DNA of 8,010 nucleotides from an uncultured Gammaproteobacteria bacterium (GTDB lineage Bacteria > Pseudomonadota > Gammaproteobacteria > Pseudomonadales > Pseudohongiellaceae): NCBI GenBank assembly GCA_903889815.1, contig CAISYX010000380.1:1-8010 (forward strand). The letters run 5' to 3'. The translations under genes and the position numbers were made by a program. Shown one piece after another: positions 6,238 through 8,010 of this stretch. The notes below the pieces were generated by a model, which worked only from the letters and a program-made list of their open reading frames with translations, was not told the DNA's origin and searched no databases. Within the stretch, counting starts at the first letter, position 1. The number at the start of each line of letters is the position of its first letter.

Positions 6238-6920
6238 TTTTGCACTGCTCCTATGAACAATGGGACAAAACGCACTGCTTCCACTATTCGCGTATGGTAT
6301 TCGTCGCCAGTACGGGTGATCAGCCGCAGCTCCTGAACATCTTCACCACCGACCGGAATGATCAGCCGGCCGCCATCGGCCAGCTGGTTCAACAGCTCCT
6401 GCGGCACTTGCTGCGGCGCGGCAGTGGCGATGATCGCGTCGAAGGGACCCTTCTCTTTCCAGCCCAGACTGCCGTCGTCGTGCTTGAAATGCACATTGTG
6501 CAAGCCGAGCAGACGCAGATTCACCCGCGCCTTCTCCTGCAAAGGCTTGATGCGTTCCACGGAATAAACCTTGCGAGCCAGCGGCGCAATGATCGACGTC
6601 TGATACCCGCAACCGGTGCCCACTTCCAGCACGGTGCCCAGCTTGCCGTCGACCAGCGCTGGATGATTGCTCAGGACCGCCTCGGTCATCCTGGCGACGA
6701 TATAGGGCTGGGAGATCGTCTGGTTGTAGCCAATCGGAAGAGCCACATCCTCGTAGGCGCGATGGGCCAGTGCCTCTTCCAGGAAAATATGGCGTGGCGT
6801 ACTGCGCATGACGTCCAGCACGGCCCAGTCCTTGATGCCCTGTTCGATCAAACGCCCCACCAGTCGTTCCCTGGTACGCTGGGATGTCATGCCGATTCCG
6901 GCAAGATTTACATTGCTCAC
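6234..6920 (-). CDS. pcm: Protein-L-isoaspartate O-methyltransferase
   Basis: This cytoplasmic repair enzyme transfers a methyl group from S-adenosylmethionine to L-isoaspartyl residues in aged proteins so that they can revert to aspartate. Visible blocks: MTSQRTRERL (11-20), PRHIFLEEALAHRAYED, the substrate/active-site motif LPIGYNQTISQPYIVARMTE (61-80), SAM motif I VLEVGTGCGYQT (97-108), SVERI (120-124), and the C-terminal EAVRFVPL (214-221). The start is uncertain. GTG at 6920 gives 228 residues, overlaps the truD stop as GTGA and has GAGG about 10 bases upstream. ATG at 6890 gives 218 residues, matches the start annotated for many Pseudomonas homologues and has only a weak GGAA. I prefer GTG because of the coupling. 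An ATG at 6947, inside truD, is unlikely. surE, normally upstream and overlapping pcm, is missing. The stop overlaps the start of the DUF368 gene. Confidence 0.95.
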   Translation of the reverse strand: MSNVNLAGIGMTSQRTRERLVGRLIEQGIKDWAVLDVMRSTPRHIFLEEALAHRAYEDVALPIGYNQTISQPYIVARMTEAVLSNHPALVDGKLGTVLEVGTGCGYQTSIIAPLARKVYSVERIKPLQEKARVNLRLLGLHNVHFKHDDGSLGWKEKGPFDAIIATAAPQQVPQELLNQLADGGRLIIPVGGEDVQELRLITRTGDEYHTRIVEAVRFVPLFIGAVQK

Positions 6921-7996
6921 TCTTTGACTGCCTCTTTCAAAATGCACACTTCGCGCAGCACCGTCGTGGCATAAGTGCCCGGCGGCAACGCAAATTCAAT
7001 ATCAAGATCGCCACTGTCCAAGGCCTGCCAACGCAGATCCTGCACGGCCAGACGCAGGGCGCGACGCGCCTGACTCAGGCCCGCAGCCTCAAGGCCCTCA
7101 CACAAGTCCTGCCACTGTGCACCCGTTGCCAGTTCCAGTGCTTTTGCAGCGGCGCGGCTGCGCAGGAGGCCAGTCCCCCACAGGGGCCCGGTGGGATGGA
7201 TGTCAAAGGCCTGCAGACGCGCCCGCAACTCATCTGTCCATTGCGGCGCTTCGAAAACGCTGTCCGAGCCATTCAGGTTCCAGACATCTCCTTCCAGCCA
7301 TCCATCCCAGACCTGCTGCCGCACACGCTCGGAGAGGACTTCATTGAAGACCTGAGAGCGTGCCGATGACAGCAGCAGCCCGCGCTTGTAGCCCTTCGCC
7401 ATGCGCAGTTCACCCTCAAACAGCTGGCGTGCCTGCGCCACGTTCCCCATGTCACGACCGAAGCGCTGTTCACCGAAATAATTGGGCACGCCACGACTGG
7501 CCACCAGCGCAAGGCGCTCTTCCAGCGCCTGCAGTACCGTCGCGCCCGCAGCACACCCATTTCGCCACTGCGGATTGCGCAGCCGGATACGGAAGCGATT
7601 GACCTTGTGGCTGCCCCGCCGCAATTTGCGACTGTTGCGACAACTCTCCAGCACTTCGATGCCGCGCTGTGCAAAGTCATCCAGCAGCAAAGGCGCAGGC
7701 ACTGGCTGATAAAGACTGAACCATTGCTCACACACGCCCTGCTTGTCCTTGAGACCGCCGTAGCCCACATCGAACTCCCGGATGCCGGCACGCCGGGCCA
7801 GCAGACGCACAACTTCCTGCGTTGTCACGCCTGTCTTGCGAATCCGCAGACAGGCGTGCTCTCCGGAGCCGGTGAGCGCGAATCCAAGTTCCTCGATCAC
7901 GCGGAAATCCTCGGGAATCTGCTTGAAGACTGCCTCGACCTCAGGCTCACCGAAAGCCCAGGCCAGCGTGCGGGATGCTGCTGCCGCGGGTGTCAC
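6917..7996 (-). CDS. truD: tRNA pseudouridine(13) synthase TruD
   Basis: TruD converts uridine 13 of certain tRNAs to pseudouridine. This 359-residue protein has the family blocks in order: EDFRVIEELGF (29-39), KTGVTTQEV (54-62), the catalytic motif GGLKDKQGVCEQW (80-92) with D84 as the expected catalytic Asp (E. coli D80), RKLRRGSHKVNRF (123-135), GVPNYFGEQRFG (169-180), LLLSSARSQVFN (207-218), DIHPTGPLWG (265-274) and the C-terminal LPPGTYATTVLRE (337-349). In the catalytic motif the common A-V-T is G-V-C, and the usual K-G-N is K-V-N; neither change removes the catalytic Asp. The start used is GTG at 7996. No in-frame stop lies between it and the window edge 14 bases away, so a start further upstream remains possible, though the length already matches the family (E. 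coli 349). It is the first gene visible in the truD-pcm-DUF368-nlpD unit; any promoter is outside the window. Confidence 0.95.
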   Translation of the reverse strand: MTPAAAASRTLAWAFGEPEVEAVFKQIPEDFRVIEELGFALTGSGEHACLRIRKTGVTTQEVVRLLARRAGIREFDVGYGGLKDKQGVCEQWFSLYQPVPAPLLLDDFAQRGIEVLESCRNSRKLRRGSHKVNRFRIRLRNPQWRNGCAAGATVLQALEERLALVASRGVPNYFGEQRFGRDMGNVAQARQLFEGELRMAKGYKRGLLLSSARSQVFNEVLSERVRQQVWDGWLEGDVWNLNGSDSVFEAPQWTDELRARLQAFDIHPTGPLWGTGLLRSRAAAKALELATGAQWQDLCEGLEAAGLSQARRALRLAVQDLRWQALDSGDLDIEFALPPGTYATTVLREVCILKEAVKE

Positions 7997-8010
7997 TGCG
8001 CGACAGGGTC

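Overview
This window is chromosomal DNA from a GC-rich gammaproteobacterium. Every gene is a recognisable housekeeping or stress gene, and the gene order truD / pcm / nlpD / rpoS facing fdxA / mutS is the conserved block known from Pseudomonas and its relatives. I cannot assign a genus from the sequence alone. No mobile elements, CRISPR arrays, tRNA or rRNA genes are visible, and no gene-free stretch exceeds 300 bases.

Layout. Plus strand: mutS (1-2508, missing about 29 N-terminal codons to the window edge), a 143-base gap with a promoter and a leader hairpin, then fdxA (2652-2984), encoding a 7Fe-8S ferredoxin. A perfect 12-bp stem flanked by T-rich runs (3002-3031) serves as a shared bidirectional terminator between fdxA and the convergent rpoS. 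Minus strand, read from right to left: truD (7996-6917), pcm (6920-6234), a DUF368 / PopT-type membrane protein gene (6237-5302), nlpD (5291-4191), then a 177-base gap with a good sigma70-like promoter, and rpoS (4013-3068).

How they work together. truD, pcm, the DUF368 gene and nlpD are tightly packed: GTGA overlap, ATGA overlap, then a 10-base gap in which the nlpD ribosome binding site overlaps the DUF368 stop. This looks like one translationally coupled operon. It joins tRNA modification, protein repair, probable undecaprenyl-phosphate recycling and activation of septal peptidoglycan hydrolysis, and it leads into the general stress sigma factor. rpoS also has its own promoter. surE, which normally lies between truD and pcm, is absent.

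The most notable observation is that rpoS is frameshifted as written. A run of seven G on the coding strand (3194-3200), where six would keep the frame, ends the protein 7 residues later. This removes all of sigma region 4.2, although the full 41-codon tail is still perfectly preserved in the next frame. It may be a sequencing or assembly error, a recent loss-of-function allele of the kind selected in stationary phase or culture, or a slippage-switchable tract. Beyond this, and the surE loss with the DUF368 insertion, I saw no undescribed system.
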